A stretch of 64,000 bases of DNA, taken from positions 27,254,162 through 27,318,161 of the forward strand of contig OU612067.1 in the NCBI GenBank assembly GCA_914767715.1. The letters are read 5' to 3'. Shown here piece after piece: positions 11,998 to 32,529 of the stretch; the stretch's first letter is position 1, and each line of letters starts with the position of its first letter. The DNA is from Membranipora membranacea (lineage: Eukaryota > Bryozoa > Gymnolaemata > Cheilostomatida > Membraniporidae). A program made the position numbers and the translations under genes. A model generated the notes under the pieces. That model was not told the DNA's origin and searched no databases. It saw nothing but the letters and a program-made list of their open reading frames with translations.

Positions 11998-14900
11998 TGT
12001 TATCCCTTGAGTTAATGTTTCCTGTAGTGACGGGTTGGATGGTGAGCTCCATTAGGAAACACATTTCATTTGGACAAAACAATTGCAATGACCTGGAAAG
12101 TCTGTTGTACTTGAGCGTTTCACTAGATCAGCGTCAAAGTTTCACACAAAAACAGCTGCCAAACAGCAAAAACCGGTAATCTGCGTATGTGATGCAACAT
12201 TCAGGATTCGCTTCATTCAGTTTATGAGTCTGGGAGCTTTTGAAGTCTAATCCAGGGGTTAGACGATCGCTTTTTTGGGTGTTGCGGATTGAAACTTTCA
12301 CTTGGTATTTTCCGTTTTCTATTTATTGTCAAGTAGATAGTGCTTTTAATTTCATCTGATAACTGCAAATCTGAATTATATGCTTCCTAATGTGTTTTAT
12401 AATGCTTTATGTCTTGCCATAACTGGTGCCATTGTGTGATATAAGTCTGTGTTGTATATATTATGTTACTCAATATTTTGGCCCCAGAGATGCAAATTTA
12501 ACCTTTTTGAAAGAGCATTCCTATATGGAAACAAATTGGTTGCATGATCTATGGTGGGTCTCCTTGGCCGCAAATTGATTCTGAAAACCTTCAAGTTTGG
12601 ATTGAGGTGAATATCTTAGCCTCATAGATTTCAACACACCATTATCTTTTATACTTGGTTTATCTGGTCGTGTAGTAACCAACAATGGGTAACAATGAGC
12701 GCTTCTCGCTAGCTGATCAAGTTTTGTACCAAATCACAGCAAGGTTTTCCCCACCATTTCAAGGCTTTATTTTTTTTATTATGCGGTAAAGATTGATATC
12801 AAGTTTTTATCGTCACTTTTTGTGGTATTACACTACTACACTTTACTTGATATCATGTTTTGTTGTGACCCACATTTGACATTCTATACCTCTACCCAGA
12901 TTTGAATATTTTTTACGTGTAAACAACAATCTTGTGGTGGTAGTAGCATTTAATTTTAATTTATTATAGTTTAATTCGACATTGGATTGGTTATTTTTGT
13001 ACCCAATGACCCCATGTATTTTGAATAAACAAATCAACACCTTATCGCAAAGTACCTATTGGTTATATTTACCTAATATTGGCTTATTTTCAAACTTTTG
13101 ATTGATTGGTTGTAAAAGATAACCACAACTCTGCTGCATCAGTGCAACTAGAGAGTTTATCCCAATCTACCTGATGGAATATAAGAAACCACACCGGATA
13201 TTGCTTGAGTTATCGCCCTTAATGTACGAGGATGGACAACTTCTGTATTAAGATGTAAGAAAATAGTATAAGATTTGATTGAGCGTATAAATATCAGCTA
13301 AATATCAGCTATATATCAGTGGTGCTTTCTAGATAACATGTTAATTCTGAGAACACTGATGAACTCCTTATATAATAGAGGGAATCAGATTGCAGGATAC
13401 CAGTTATGTGGCCCGCAAAGTTGTCTCTCACCGTCACCTTGTCTTCAAACTTAGGGAGAAGTGATGTAGTCCAATAAAGATCCCTGTTTATCAGTTTGCA
13501 CTTTTAGCAGTAGCTGGTGAGTTGGTTTATTGTAGAGTTGAGTGAACGTCAGTTAGGATATGTCTATGCGGACAGGCTCATCTTCACATTCTAAGCCTGG
13601 TCGTAATTGTAAAATAATCAATTATATGGTGAGCACAGCGCAGAGAGAGCGAGAAAACATCAGCAAAACATAATCATACCATACTTGCGATAAGATGATA
13701 GACATCTTTATCACTTTGATCGTAAAGTTCAAGTGTTTCCTAGTTTATGACCAGTTTTACCATTGATTGGGGTTTGATTGTGAAATGGATTACTACTAAC
13801 CTCAATCCCAAGATACATGGTTTGCTAGCCAATATAGCTCTGTTTGCTTGGGGGAGTGAAAGAGCAAATGCCAGGTGATATGGCACTTTCAGAAAAGTAC
13901 CTTCGACCTTTGCATTGCCTTATTTATGATAAATCGAAGTACCTCCCCAATCAATCAGAGCCAACACATTGGCTATTATTTACCCTTAATTGTTTTTTAA
14001 AGTTTGTATGTTATAAAATGTGTTTGGAGTTATCGTGACATGAAAGCAAATGGGACAACTCTTGGAACATTCTCAAGATGAGGTGACTTTCTCCCCGGCT
14101 CATAGTGATCAATATGGGTCTCTGTGGCAATGCCTTTTTGCAGCAACAAAATAATGTCGTATGATTATGGCCATTCACAAAAGAAATGGCTGGACAGAGC
14201 CAAATGGATGTAACTATTCGGCAACAAAAACTTCAGAAAGGCTCAGATCATCAAATGTCTGGGCTCCCACTCCACAGCTCTGCCCTGACAATTGTAAAAT
14301 AAAATGAGCAGCATTTGAAGCATGATAGCAACAACATGTAAATATAACAGTGGGATTTGGTGACAGTCATTCAACGTATACAAATCCGGCTTTTTTGTTT
14401 GGGCATTCAAAAGAGCCATTGAACTAGAGCTATTTTCTTTTGAATGCTCAGTCACAATCGGGTATGTTATGAGACTCTTGGCTGAGATCATTCGATGATC
14501 TTAATTTGCATCCTGATCAAAAACTATGTCATCAAAGTATTGTGAGAGAGCGGGTTTCGATTGCAGACTATGCCAATGTATACCCTTGAATCATGTTTCT
14601 TTTGAAGAAATACAATACAGGAACATAGTTGAGATGTATAAAATCTTTGCACAATGATTAAGCGCACTGGACTAATATTATGACACAATATAACAAGCGT
14701 CTTTTAGTGGCCTTTAGTGGCTTCGGTAAGCTTTTTTAAAACTCAGGCAGGTGGTGAGAGTCTGCTGATTGCCTGATGCTTAAACATATCATGTGATTAA
14801 TCCCATGTCAGATGTTGTTTGTTGTGTGCATCAAAAACATTCTTTTGTTTTCTAGAAATGCAGCATAATAGTTTTGAAAGTTCCCACCTTAGTCAGCGAT

Positions 14901-17900
14901 TGACCTGTTTACTTCATCATAAGTAAAAAAGAACAATTTACAGATGAGCAGTATACCTTTATTATACAGTGGTTAACCTAACTTTCTCCCCTCACTCCCG
15001 TATTCTTGTAGTGCTGGCCTACAGTCTCTGGTGGCGAGGGTGCATATATATTATACAAGATTCACCGCCAGTTGAATTTTGTGGCGATCAAGAAATTCTA
15101 AATCTCGGTTGTTAGAATAAGGTGGGTGTAGGCAAACTGTCACCTGAATCTCATGTGTTATAGTATAGTTATAGTATTGCTAACAGGTTAGTAGTTTTGT
15201 CACACAACCGACCAGTGGGTCACATGACAAGGTACCAGTGGGTCACATGACAAGGTACCAGTGGGTCACATGACAAGGTACCAGTGGGTCACATGACAAG
15301 GTACATATTCAGAGTTAGCACAATGTTGGCAGGCAACGTGCGAAACATAAAGTGAGATTTATATTCGCAACAGAACATTATCTGTCACGATTGACCGCCC
15401 CGAAAGGCCAAACAAGTGAACACCCAGAGGTCTGATGTGAACTTAGAGCTGGACCTGATCAGATACAGGTTTCCAGACCAAGTTAAGTTAGGAGACCTGT
15501 CAAATATACTGAAATACTGTCATAGTTAATATCATAGTCTATGGTTAATATTATGCTATTTATTGACCAATAAAACAATAGCGCCCACTTTCTTGACCCT
15601 TCTATATGGAGACCCTTGAGATCAGAATAGTATGATAATCCTAATGGTAAGTGGTCGTTATCAGCACAATTATGTCCAATTATGTGACCGCCAATAAATC
15701 TCCTTGATTTCTCTTGTACCGCACCTTTTGTTCCAATATTGGCTTAATTTTCTTATCATAACCCTTGAGTGCATTAGAATCCACATCATAAAATTCTAAA
15801 TGACCCGCAGCCTTACAACCTTTTAGCCACACAACCTTACAGCCTTTCAATGTTATCAAACGCAGAATACGTATGTGACCCAGTGAATAAAGTGACAGCA
15901 TTACATTGGCAAGGTTTAGCCACATGATATTGTATTGATGAAAGATATAAGACAAAATTTGACTCATGGTGATGCATTACTCGGCGAAAAATCTTATGGT
16001 ATCATGTGAGTTTTTATGGATGAATCAAGTTGCTGAGACGCTTGTTGCAAATAGTCTTAGTCAGCCAGTGAGCTTTCTGTCTCTTGTCAGAATTTGATTT
16101 CTCCTTTTTGGGAGGAGCAATTCCAAAGGCAAAAACAGAGTTGACTACGCTACTAAACATGTAGGCTAAAATGGAACACAGCCAACCAAAATACAATCAG
16201 ACAGATTTATCCACTCTGAGAGAGTAAACTTGGTGCTGCTGGTGCATTCATTCATGACATGAGAAAATGTTGCTGCCTCTGGAAGCCTTCCAAATACCAC
16301 CCTGCTGCCCCAGAACATGCTTTGTGTTTACTCAGCAAAGTGTGCTCTAAGCTGTGAGAAAGTGTTCAAAATATGTAAATAAAACAATTGGAGAATCAGT
16401 ATTCAGAATTAGTAATGCTGTTCGGGCGGTAGTAGTGGCCCCTGATATCTTGCCTGACGGAGATTGTTTGCATTTGAGCTAATTTATTTTAGACTTTTGG
16501 TTATGTTGATTCTTCAAATAGACAGTAATTAATATGTTGTTAAAACAAATAACTCAACACAAAAGTCTAATATTTGAAATACCATTAGCCTTACGTCTTA
16601 AGAGTGATAAAGGGTTATATGTAAGGGTGGGGCTGCAGCGCTCAATAGCAAACTGCCTGCTGCTAGAACTCAGCAGTAAATGTAACGGAAACTTGAGAAT
16701 GTAACCTGTGGGAAAATACCATTCTTTATAAGCTTATTGTTTGTAATTTGGGTAATAAAATCCACCCCACTGAGCAAAGAGAATTCAGAGATTGAGGTAT
16801 TCGGAATGTGGCAGCACTCGACAGCATTGAAATAAAAGCTTCTGACATAATTCATTGTCGATAACTATCTCAATTACAACTCAAATCCTTTAAACCATTT
16901 CATGTCTAGATTTTAACCGCTAGAGCCAGGGCAAATTCCATGTGCAGACTGTCGAATACTTTTCTTTTCGCCATCTCCCTGATGATAAGTAAAATTCCTA
17001 GGGTTTAATGATGTCCTGTAGCATCACTCCAAGGCTAAAGACTTAAAATAGGGGGAAGCGTTGTTAAAAACGTGAGACATTCCCTGTAAGTACCTACACC
17101 AAAGATTATAAATACTCTGCCTACACTGTACTATTAGGACTAATTTAATTTAATAAGCCTAGACAGCAGATGAACATTTGTAGATCAATTGATTTTCACA
17201 CATGGATGAGATAATTCAATCTCACTACCCTTGTATTAACCAGACCCAAGGTATGCAGCTAATTTACACTTTATAAATTGGTAGGTGAGATTATTATAAC
17301 ACTGCTGCTGATTTTATAAGTAAACTCATTTCAGAATCGAAGATGGAATTTGGTTTGATTGGGTGGATCATTTATGAAGACTGTGTATTAATGCCACCCA
17401 CGATGAGTTTCATCTCACAAAACTCTTGTCTGACCGATCATGGTAATGCATGATAAGACATGGAAGGTTGCAGGCCTTTTCGGAGTATGACAGCCTCTGA
17501 GCCGACATTGATTGAGTGAACTAATCCACATGCTCACATTTTGAAGTCGGACATTGACCAGATATAAACATAAATTGCCTGTGATACATGACTAACTGTG
17601 TAATACAGGAGGGGTTTTACCCTTGACACAGCAAAAAAATCATTCAACCCTTTCACTAATACTCTATAGATGTTGACACAAGGTTGATAAGGTAAGCCTC
17701 ATGTGGTTACGAGAGAGTTTGTTACACCGAATAAAACCCTCAGCGATAAGATAATCTCGAGTTCATGTCCACCCGTGTAGAAACAAGAATCACCCAACTC
17801 GTGAGTCGCTGCTTCGTGAGTGGCTGCTTCGGAGAAGTTTGTAGAGCAAGTTTGCTTGATAAGAGAAGTGGAAAAATATTTGTTTGTTATCAGTTTATTT

Positions 17901-18347
17901 GGATTACATTGGTAATATATCAAAATGTATCAAAATTTGTCAGGGGTGAATAATGATATTGTACAAGGCTATGCAGCTGGTCCACTAGTGGTGAGTTTAT
18001 ATACAGTGCCGATGAAAACTATTTATACAGAACTAATTTTAGGCATCGGAAAACTCTATAAGTAGATTAAATAGAAAATCATGTGAAAAATTGTCAACAT
18101 GACAAAAGTTTTACTCTAAATCAGAAACAGCGCTTACCACTCAAATCTAGCACCAACTGGTTCATCAAAAACAAAATGCAGTAACTTTATATATAGGCAT
18201 GCTTACATGGCCTAATATCAATCCATAACATAATTGGGTAGCGTTTGGTATCAGCTAGAACTATAGCTGATACTACCATAGAAAAATCGCTCATCAAAAA
18301 GGGTGACTGAAGTTCAGGATGTTTCTCTGTCTGTTTGTCAGTCGGAG
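11998..18347. other. Intergenic region between two convergent PTB genes
   Basis: The plus-strand PTB1 gene ends at the left and the minus-strand PTB2 gene ends at the right, so both 3' UTRs lie here. AATAAA at 13024-13029 suits PTB1. TTTATT at 17894-17899 (AATAAA on the minus strand) could serve PTB2. A 23-bp minisatellite lies at 15211-15302. Otherwise I see only AT-rich sequence and short open frames without protein character. Confidence 0.5.
15211..15302. repeat. Minisatellite, 23-bp unit, four copies
   Basis: Four consecutive, essentially identical copies of a 23-base unit beginning ACCAGTGGGTCACATGACAA. The perfect identity suggests recent expansion. It lies in intergenic DNA. Confidence 0.95.
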
Positions 18348-19895
18348 TTATCTCTTACCGCTACCGGCAGTAGCCTTCACTCTTCTCAGACCTTGTGAGC
18401 CGCTGGAGCTGTGAAAACCTGAGGACATTGTAGAGCTGCTCTCGTGACCGAAGCTAAACTCTGGGGACCACATGACCATATCTTGAGCAGAGTTGAAGCT
18501 GTCTTGTTTCTTGAGACCTTTGTAGAGTCCAAACACGCTGGGCTCTTCTGCAGAATGATTGCTGCTTGCACTGTCAGCATCATCATCGATTGAGCTGGAC
18601 TGTGATTTCTGTAGGATATAGCCACCAGAAGCTCTCTACAATATAAATAGAAGTTGTAGTTGAAGGTCTTTTGATATGCAATAAGAAATCTGAATCATCA
18701 TCAAGCCATGAAAACATATTTGAACAAAATGTCTGAAACAAGGTAAATATTTTTACAAGGAATAAATTCTAACTTGAATGTCAATGTATGCATGACTTTA
18801 TTAATGGATCAAATCGTGTGCTCAACATAACTTGTATGTTTTCTGATCACATTCCCGAGTTCATTCTATTTGCTAAATTAATTACAAGTGAAATTAAATC
18901 CCGTGCTGTCTGACCTATTTTGGGATCTGATATAATTCTTTCACCTTTTCCCAGAATGCCTCAGTGCTTACCTGTCTTGTTTGTTGGTTGTTGTTGCCAT
19001 CTCCTGGTTTGGCCTTTGACCTGTCCTCAAAAATGCTGCCTGGTCCCATGATGGAGCTGTAAGGCTTGTTGGTGACTACCTTAGCTCGGATCGACAGGTG
19101 CCCATGCCTTCTAACCATAGTGTCGTAATCCTTTGGTGGCAGGAGAATTGGTGCTTCTTTTTCTTGCTGCAAGTTCAGTTTGTGTTGGAGTTCATCTTGT
19201 ATAGTTGTGAACAGTTTAGCAGTAGGTTGTTTCTCTTTTTGTGATGGAGTGCGCTTGATAATAATGTCTTTTCTTTGTTTGAGCTCTTCTGCTGCTGTTC
19301 CGTAGCTTCGAGGGAATCCGCTGTCTGAGCTGTTAGGTGAATGTGAACCTAATGATCCGGCATCGGAGCCAATGTCAGGGTTGATACTTAGAGGTAAGTT
19401 CCTGCTCGTTCTCGGTGAGCCTCTCGAGCTTACATGACCTAAATCAACTAGGTCTGATTCCATGGCTATTATTCGCTGTCTGAATTCTGGTCGCTCGATG
19501 TAAGAGTTTACGAGTTTAACGAAGATGGTTGCAGTATCGGGAGAGTCGAATCTGTATGAGTGGACATGTGCAGCGCATTGTGTGTACATGTTGTAGCCTA
19601 GGAATATGCAGCAGACAACGTCAGTATTAGGGGGCGCGCACTGAGACACGTAAGACACATCGCACATAGGCTGAGGTGGGTATTTAATCTTTTTAGTTTT
19701 ACCCTGGTCTGATTTCTCCTGAGAAACCTGTAGATCGTCGCCATTAATTTTGATTGTCATCCTGTGTAGCTGCCGAGTAGATTTCTGACGAGTCAGAAGT
19801 TTGCTAACTATAGGGTCGGTGTTTTCACTGCCGTAAAGTCCTCTGGTTTCCTTCCATCCAAGGTACTCCACATAGAATCGACCTTCCTTAGGCAT
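18348..19895 (-). CDS. PTB-domain protein with alternative C-terminus (PTB2)
   Basis: Coding starts at the ATG at 19895-19893. A CAG acceptor at 19954 indicates a 5' UTR intron upstream. Residues 4-135 form a PTB-like domain: RFYVEYLGW at 6-14, LHRMTIKINGDDLQV, then DVVCCIFLGY, CAAHVHSYRFDSPD and a helix with TATIFVKLVNSYI. A Ser/Pro-rich linker follows. Two endings are visible. Reading on gives a stop at 18915 and 326 residues (ending LYQIPK). Splicing at CAG|GTAAGC after 18972 into an exon starting at 18635 is exactly in phase and gives about 403 residues ending at TAA 18350-18348. That second exon carries a further donor-like site (GCG|GTAAGA after 18359), so the gene may continue to the left. 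The role is presumably cytoplasmic adaptor or scaffold; I do not recognise the subfamily. It shares no evident close similarity with PTB1 beyond the fold. Confidence 0.7.
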
Positions 19896-19953
19896 CTTGT
19901 CCAGCTATTATATTCCCACAAATGTCTGAGCTAGCACTTTGCAGGTTTAAATT

Positions 19954-22900
19954 CTGAAATGAGAAGGTTGCAGTCGGGTTGAATGCACAGTTCAGAATGA
20001 GCTAGGTAATTTGATTACATTGGTTTTATTAGACAAGGCTATTGTGGTGTAAGTGTTTCATTTAGCAACAAACAACAAAGAAAGCAAAACAAATGTAACA
20101 AAAAGCGAAAGCTCAATGCAATTGGAGAAAGCAAATGTATTCAATTTGCAATGCATGGACGGCGTTTTTGAAAAGAAAATGGAATAGGATTGGTTTCACA
20201 GACAAAAAAGCCTTTCCGAGTTGTATCAGTGCTTTCATACGTCAGAGAGCATATTGCACAAGGACAATCCACACACCATCCTAAAATCCTAATCCCTGCA
20301 AAATCTTGTAAAATTTTGACCTGCTCTCAGGAGATTTTCATGAATGGAAATTTGACCCCATGGCGTGCTCTGTTTAAATTTAAACCCTAGTTCATTCAAA
20401 ACCATTTGGGGTAAATAGTAAAGCGCTGCCAAAACTCATGTCTGGCCCAATTTTCAGCTTATTAGCTGACTCTTTTGTCTTTGTGCCTTCACTCATTAGT
20501 ATTAGTCTTAGCTGAATTTAAAACAAAAGAATCAGCGGAAATGTCATTACATTACATAATTCTTCTTGTAAGCATCTTCAACATGAACCCACGGACATAT
20601 TAATTTCTTCATTCTGACAACAGTTGGTAATTGCCCATGTACCAAATTAGAAACAAAAGCGCTGGCTCCCGATCGGTGGGTCGGAAGGACAAACACTGAA
20701 TGTTGCCATGGCCGGCCAAAGACTTCACTTAAAAGTCTGACGTCTCCCTATAGAGCTGCCACGTCAGCGCTTGAATGTCAAAGTAAAGGAAGAAGATGTG
20801 AGCAACCCATCAAGAGTGGAGTGAAAGTTCTTATCCGGACAGAATACAACTAAGCAAATAAATCTAAACATTCTATTTCTAATCAAGAAGGAATCCAGAG
20901 TGTCATAGATCCCATTAGTTTTATGGCATCCAACTGATTAAACTTTTGAGCACCTCTCAATAGGTTATAAGCTGTATGGAAAACTTTTTTACATGTCAGC
21001 AATTGCATTATGTACTTTATAAACATAGTGCAGTGGCCAACGCCTATCAATATTTGAGCGTCCATTACCCTTTGATAAGAATAAAATGACATCAGGGAAC
21101 AGCGATTTTATGAAATCACAAACAAGTATTTCAAATGGGAGAAAATCAATAGAATTAACGGGTATGCGTACAACAAACACAGCTGATTCATGTCATAAGC
21201 ACGCCAGCACTTTTATTCACTGTAATATTTCTATAAAGTGAAAGCAATCATAATTCTCTGGGGAAGATTTGAAAATGAAATGCTGTATTGTTCATGCTTT
21301 GCCTAAACACTGCCCCACAGTGAATCATCGCATTTCATGGATGCTTCTTCACATTCTATCAAATCCATACCAAAAGCATCTATAATAGTTTGGTGAACAT
21401 GTTACGATTTTAGATTCCAACTCTATGTCTAACAGTGAGATATATATGGTTGCTCATCATTGTCATGAGCGGATGTAAACCCTCTAACACAACTGCACGC
21501 AGATAGTCATCTGTGTTATACTAGTCTGAGCCCCCCAGACTTATAAAATATCCTTGCATGTGCCATCAACTATTCCCAGAAAAGCGCTGGTATTCCAGGC
21601 GGTTGTGATCTTGTAGCATTGACTTGTATATGGCAGGTATATAATATTACTGCACATTGCGATATTAGCAGGTGACAGTTAAAAAGAGTCATGATTCTCC
21701 TAAAGAAAGAATACAATAAACAAATTTGATCATAACATGAATATACTGAATTCGCAATATATTTTTAGCAAAAAAAACATTGAAATCTTACCTTTCGAAG
21801 CTAATATAATAGTGAACGTTGGAGTATGGTATTTTCATGTGCTGCCACCTCAAACTCCCACCAGGATATGAGCAGTATCTACAGGGTACTATTGACGGAG
21901 TGCCTGTCTGTAAGGATCTACAATGTCTGACAACTGATTGCAAGTGCTCGCAAATGATAAGATTTATCAATAAGCTGGAAATTAGAGCTATATAACTTCA
22001 TTGGCCGTCTTTGTCACATGATCTTAAAAGCTAATATCACTACCTTTAGCAGTACAAACAGCATTGCTTACGCCCAAACAGCCTAAAGCTATTAATAACA
22101 AGAGCAGGAAGCTGAAGTGGCCATGGATTAATAGTGTGAGCGGGAGAGATGGGGTTAGGGTATTCAGAAATTAGTCATAATTTCTAAGCGAGAAGGATTG
22201 ATGTTGGGGGATTTGGGAAAATAGTCATAATGTAGGTAGTAAGGTAGCACATATCATAGCCACTCTCCCAATAACCTAAATAGTCTGAGCCCCCCCCCCA
22301 GCTCTTGTTCCCCCACGTTCTTGTTTTGGGACAGGATCTTTAAATTTCTTCAATAATTTAAACAGGATTTTGTATCAACTACAATGTTTTTCAACATTTC
22401 ATTCAAGTTTTAATCAGTAGTTGTTTATCTGCATGAAGAAGGGGTGGGGCGGGGGAGGGTTACACGATGGTTTTGAATCGCACGCTTCAACTAGTTTGAC
22501 TTTTGACCTGAAAAAAATCTGAGTTCACATGCTTTATATAACATGGACTCGGACTCGGTTTTAGCAGCATTCAGGTTTATGAGAAATCTACATGTTGGTA
22601 CCTGGTAAAACGGCCTAAATTTGTGTGACAAATGGCTAAATTTCTTTGCAATGAGGTGTTGATGACAAACAAATAATATTTGTCACCTTATCACTATGTG
22701 GGATCTCGACATCTCATACCTATTCCTAGGTCTTACCCATACATTGTGTTATCACCTTTTCATTTTGTTCATTTTCTGCTCTCGTAATCATAATTGTTTT
22801 TGTGTGAATACAACACAAACAGCCTATAAATAGACGCCACAAACAAACTGAAGTTATTTTTCTGCGACACATAAGTTTTCAGGAAACAGCAATATGCACC

Positions 22901-25277
22901 AGTTTACATTTGAGTGCCCATTCATGATTTCCAAAGAATTTGCCTATGTCAACATTTACTGAATTCTAACGATGTATGGCCATACTGCGTACCTGCTGGG
23001 TCACATGGGATCAACTCGAAGCATGATTTTACCAGATTCATCCTTTATTATTTATTACTGGATTCATGTTTACATATTTCTTCAAAGAATCAAGATCGGA
23101 AGTGGATTAGGAGTTTCGTATAGGATAGAGCTTCGCATGGAAAGCCATATTATATTATGTAATACATTTTGGAGGCAATTGAAATGCCAATAATGGATTT
23201 TCTTAGAGTTGACGCAAGCTATCGTATTTAAAAGGACAGATTATAGTAAGAAAGCGCAATGCAGGACCAATATGTGAAAGATTGATATTGGCAGCATGCA
23301 GGTCCAATTTTAGGAGAGAGAGAGATTAATAAGTGACCATTTAACCTCGGCCCATAACAAAAAGCGACACTCTATCAAAGATTATAAATACTATTCGCTA
23401 AAACTTATCAAAATTTAGATCTCTAAATGCAGCATGGCTTACATCAACTTGGTATCTCAAATTTTAAGCACCCTGCCGGCTACTGACGTCAATGTCAGAA
23501 TTCCCAGGTTAAATACTTCAGATTTAAATTTCATTTCATGACTGACGATTAGCGAGGACTGCGAAATACACTCTGCGTGATAACATTAGTCACACAATGG
23601 GCTACAGGCTGCAGATGATATGTACCCACCGAGTAACAGTGAAATCAAGAGATTTATATGATAAAACTCTGCTTGGTTGAGTGTGGTGTGGTATCATTCC
23701 ATTATCAGCCCATCCCAATTGCTGGTTGGGATGGGCTGATAACGGGATGATACTTCCAGCTACCCAGCCAGAGTTTGAGCACTTAAACTAGACCAGATAA
23801 AACAAGGCTTGTCAGGGAGGGAGCCTGCTGCCAGTCCAAAAGGCTAACAATGACAAATTAGAGAAACGTATGAGCGTTGCGTGTTATTTGTTGAGTTTAC
23901 TAATCCTTCTTCCTGACTCAAGTATTTTTACCAGTGGTGTTAAATGACATGCAATATTGTGCTTGTTACTCCTGTCGTGGGTAAGCCATGGATCATGGAT
24001 ACCTCCTTAGTGTCCTGCCGGTAAAAATACCAAGACCTTCCAGGGGGTCACACGTTGTTGGACAGAGAAACATGACATTATAGTACTTTTGTGCGCCACT
24101 TATCTCACAACTCCAGCAATGTTTCTGAGCTCATATCAAACAACAGTGAGTTTGCAGGATTAGTAGTCAGTTGTCTTCGGACTAACAACCATTAGAAATA
24201 TCTGTTAATCTCATGTCTGGACCTATTGGGATACATACATACATTGCTCTTAAGGAAACTATCTTATCTACCCTAACTTCGATTTCAGTGAAATTTGATT
24301 AGTGATAAAATATCAATTACGCAAAATTTAAGTAAAGATAAGGGCTGTGAAATGAGACAGAGACTTGTATCCCTAGATCCTAATGGAATATTGAGCATCA
24401 GAAAACACCATTTTCCTAATTATATGATTTTATAAGTTTTCTTGCATCATTTTAATTAACCGAGATTCAAGTCAGAAGTTGTCGGCTCTTGTGAAGCTAT
24501 GAATCCCAATAAGGACATTACAACATAAATACCGATGCGTTTACTGTCACACTCTATCAACAAAACAGTTGTCTAAATGCTTAGATCTACACTATCAACA
24601 AGTTGACAAGTGGCAATGACTCCATAAGCGCAGCTGTCACATGCAGAGGCGATAGCTGTTCGCGAGTATGCACACGTCACAAAGCAACAAACTATCAACA
24701 CTTAGTGGTAAGATCTGCAGGATAAATAAGATATGCAAGAGTCTAAGTGGGAGCACAACAATCTACTTTCCACCTCTAAAGTGAACTCTGTGACAGGCAA
24801 GCACTATCTATCAAACGAGAAGAAGACAAACAAAAATGCAACAGCATGCCACGCTACCATTTTTTTCAATAATTCAAAATTTATTTTAGTTTTGTTTGGA
24901 AAATATCTTATTTTGCGAAAGGGATGTAAGCAGTTAAATGGAATCATGCAATCACAGTTAGGATCAAATGTCTTATTTCAAATACTTTTAGAATATCAGT
25001 ACTTTAAAAAAACAGCTTATGAGGAAATGTCTGAATCAAACCCTCCAATAAATCATCAGGGAGAACGGAAAAAAAAGGAGGTAGCATTTGATTTTGCATA
25101 TTTTTGTTTATAAATGACTAGGGATCAGGTAGCATATAAAGATAGAATTGTCAGACACTTTATAATCAGAGGGATGATATAAGAATAGTTTGGAAACTTG
25201 TGTAGATCATAAATAGTACCATGATGTTATATAGCTCATACAGATTATCAAAAGTTCATTGAGTGATTGTTTGGATA
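19954..25277. other. Intergenic region between PTB2 and SQOR
   Basis: It contains the upstream region and the unseen first exon of PTB2 at the left, and the 3' UTR of SQOR at the right: TTTATT at 24880-24885 is AATAAA on the minus strand, about 400 bases past the SQOR stop. A long foldback lies at 23692-23752. GTCTGAGCCCCCC motifs occur at 21524 and 22283. The 126-codon open frame at 24733-25113 (+) is antisense to the likely SQOR 3' UTR and has no recognisable domain. I see no other gene. Confidence 0.5.
23692..23752. repeat. Strong hairpin, 27-bp arms
   Basis: Left arm 23692-23718 and right arm 23726-23752 are reverse complements apart from two transition mismatches, around a 7-base loop. 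The whole foldback is 61 bases. The size and near-perfect pairing suit a small-RNA precursor hairpin, but a foldback transposon relic is equally possible. Confidence 0.85.

Positions 25278-32529
<7,252 letters not shown>

Noticed and set aside
15680-15967. 95-codon minus-strand open frame with a repeated LKGCK
   Set aside because: The repeat is a small local duplication; there are no splice sites in context and no family resemblance.
24733-25113. 126-codon open frame on the plus strand
   Set aside because: It is antisense to the likely SQOR 3' UTR, of biased AT-rich composition, and has no recognisable domain.
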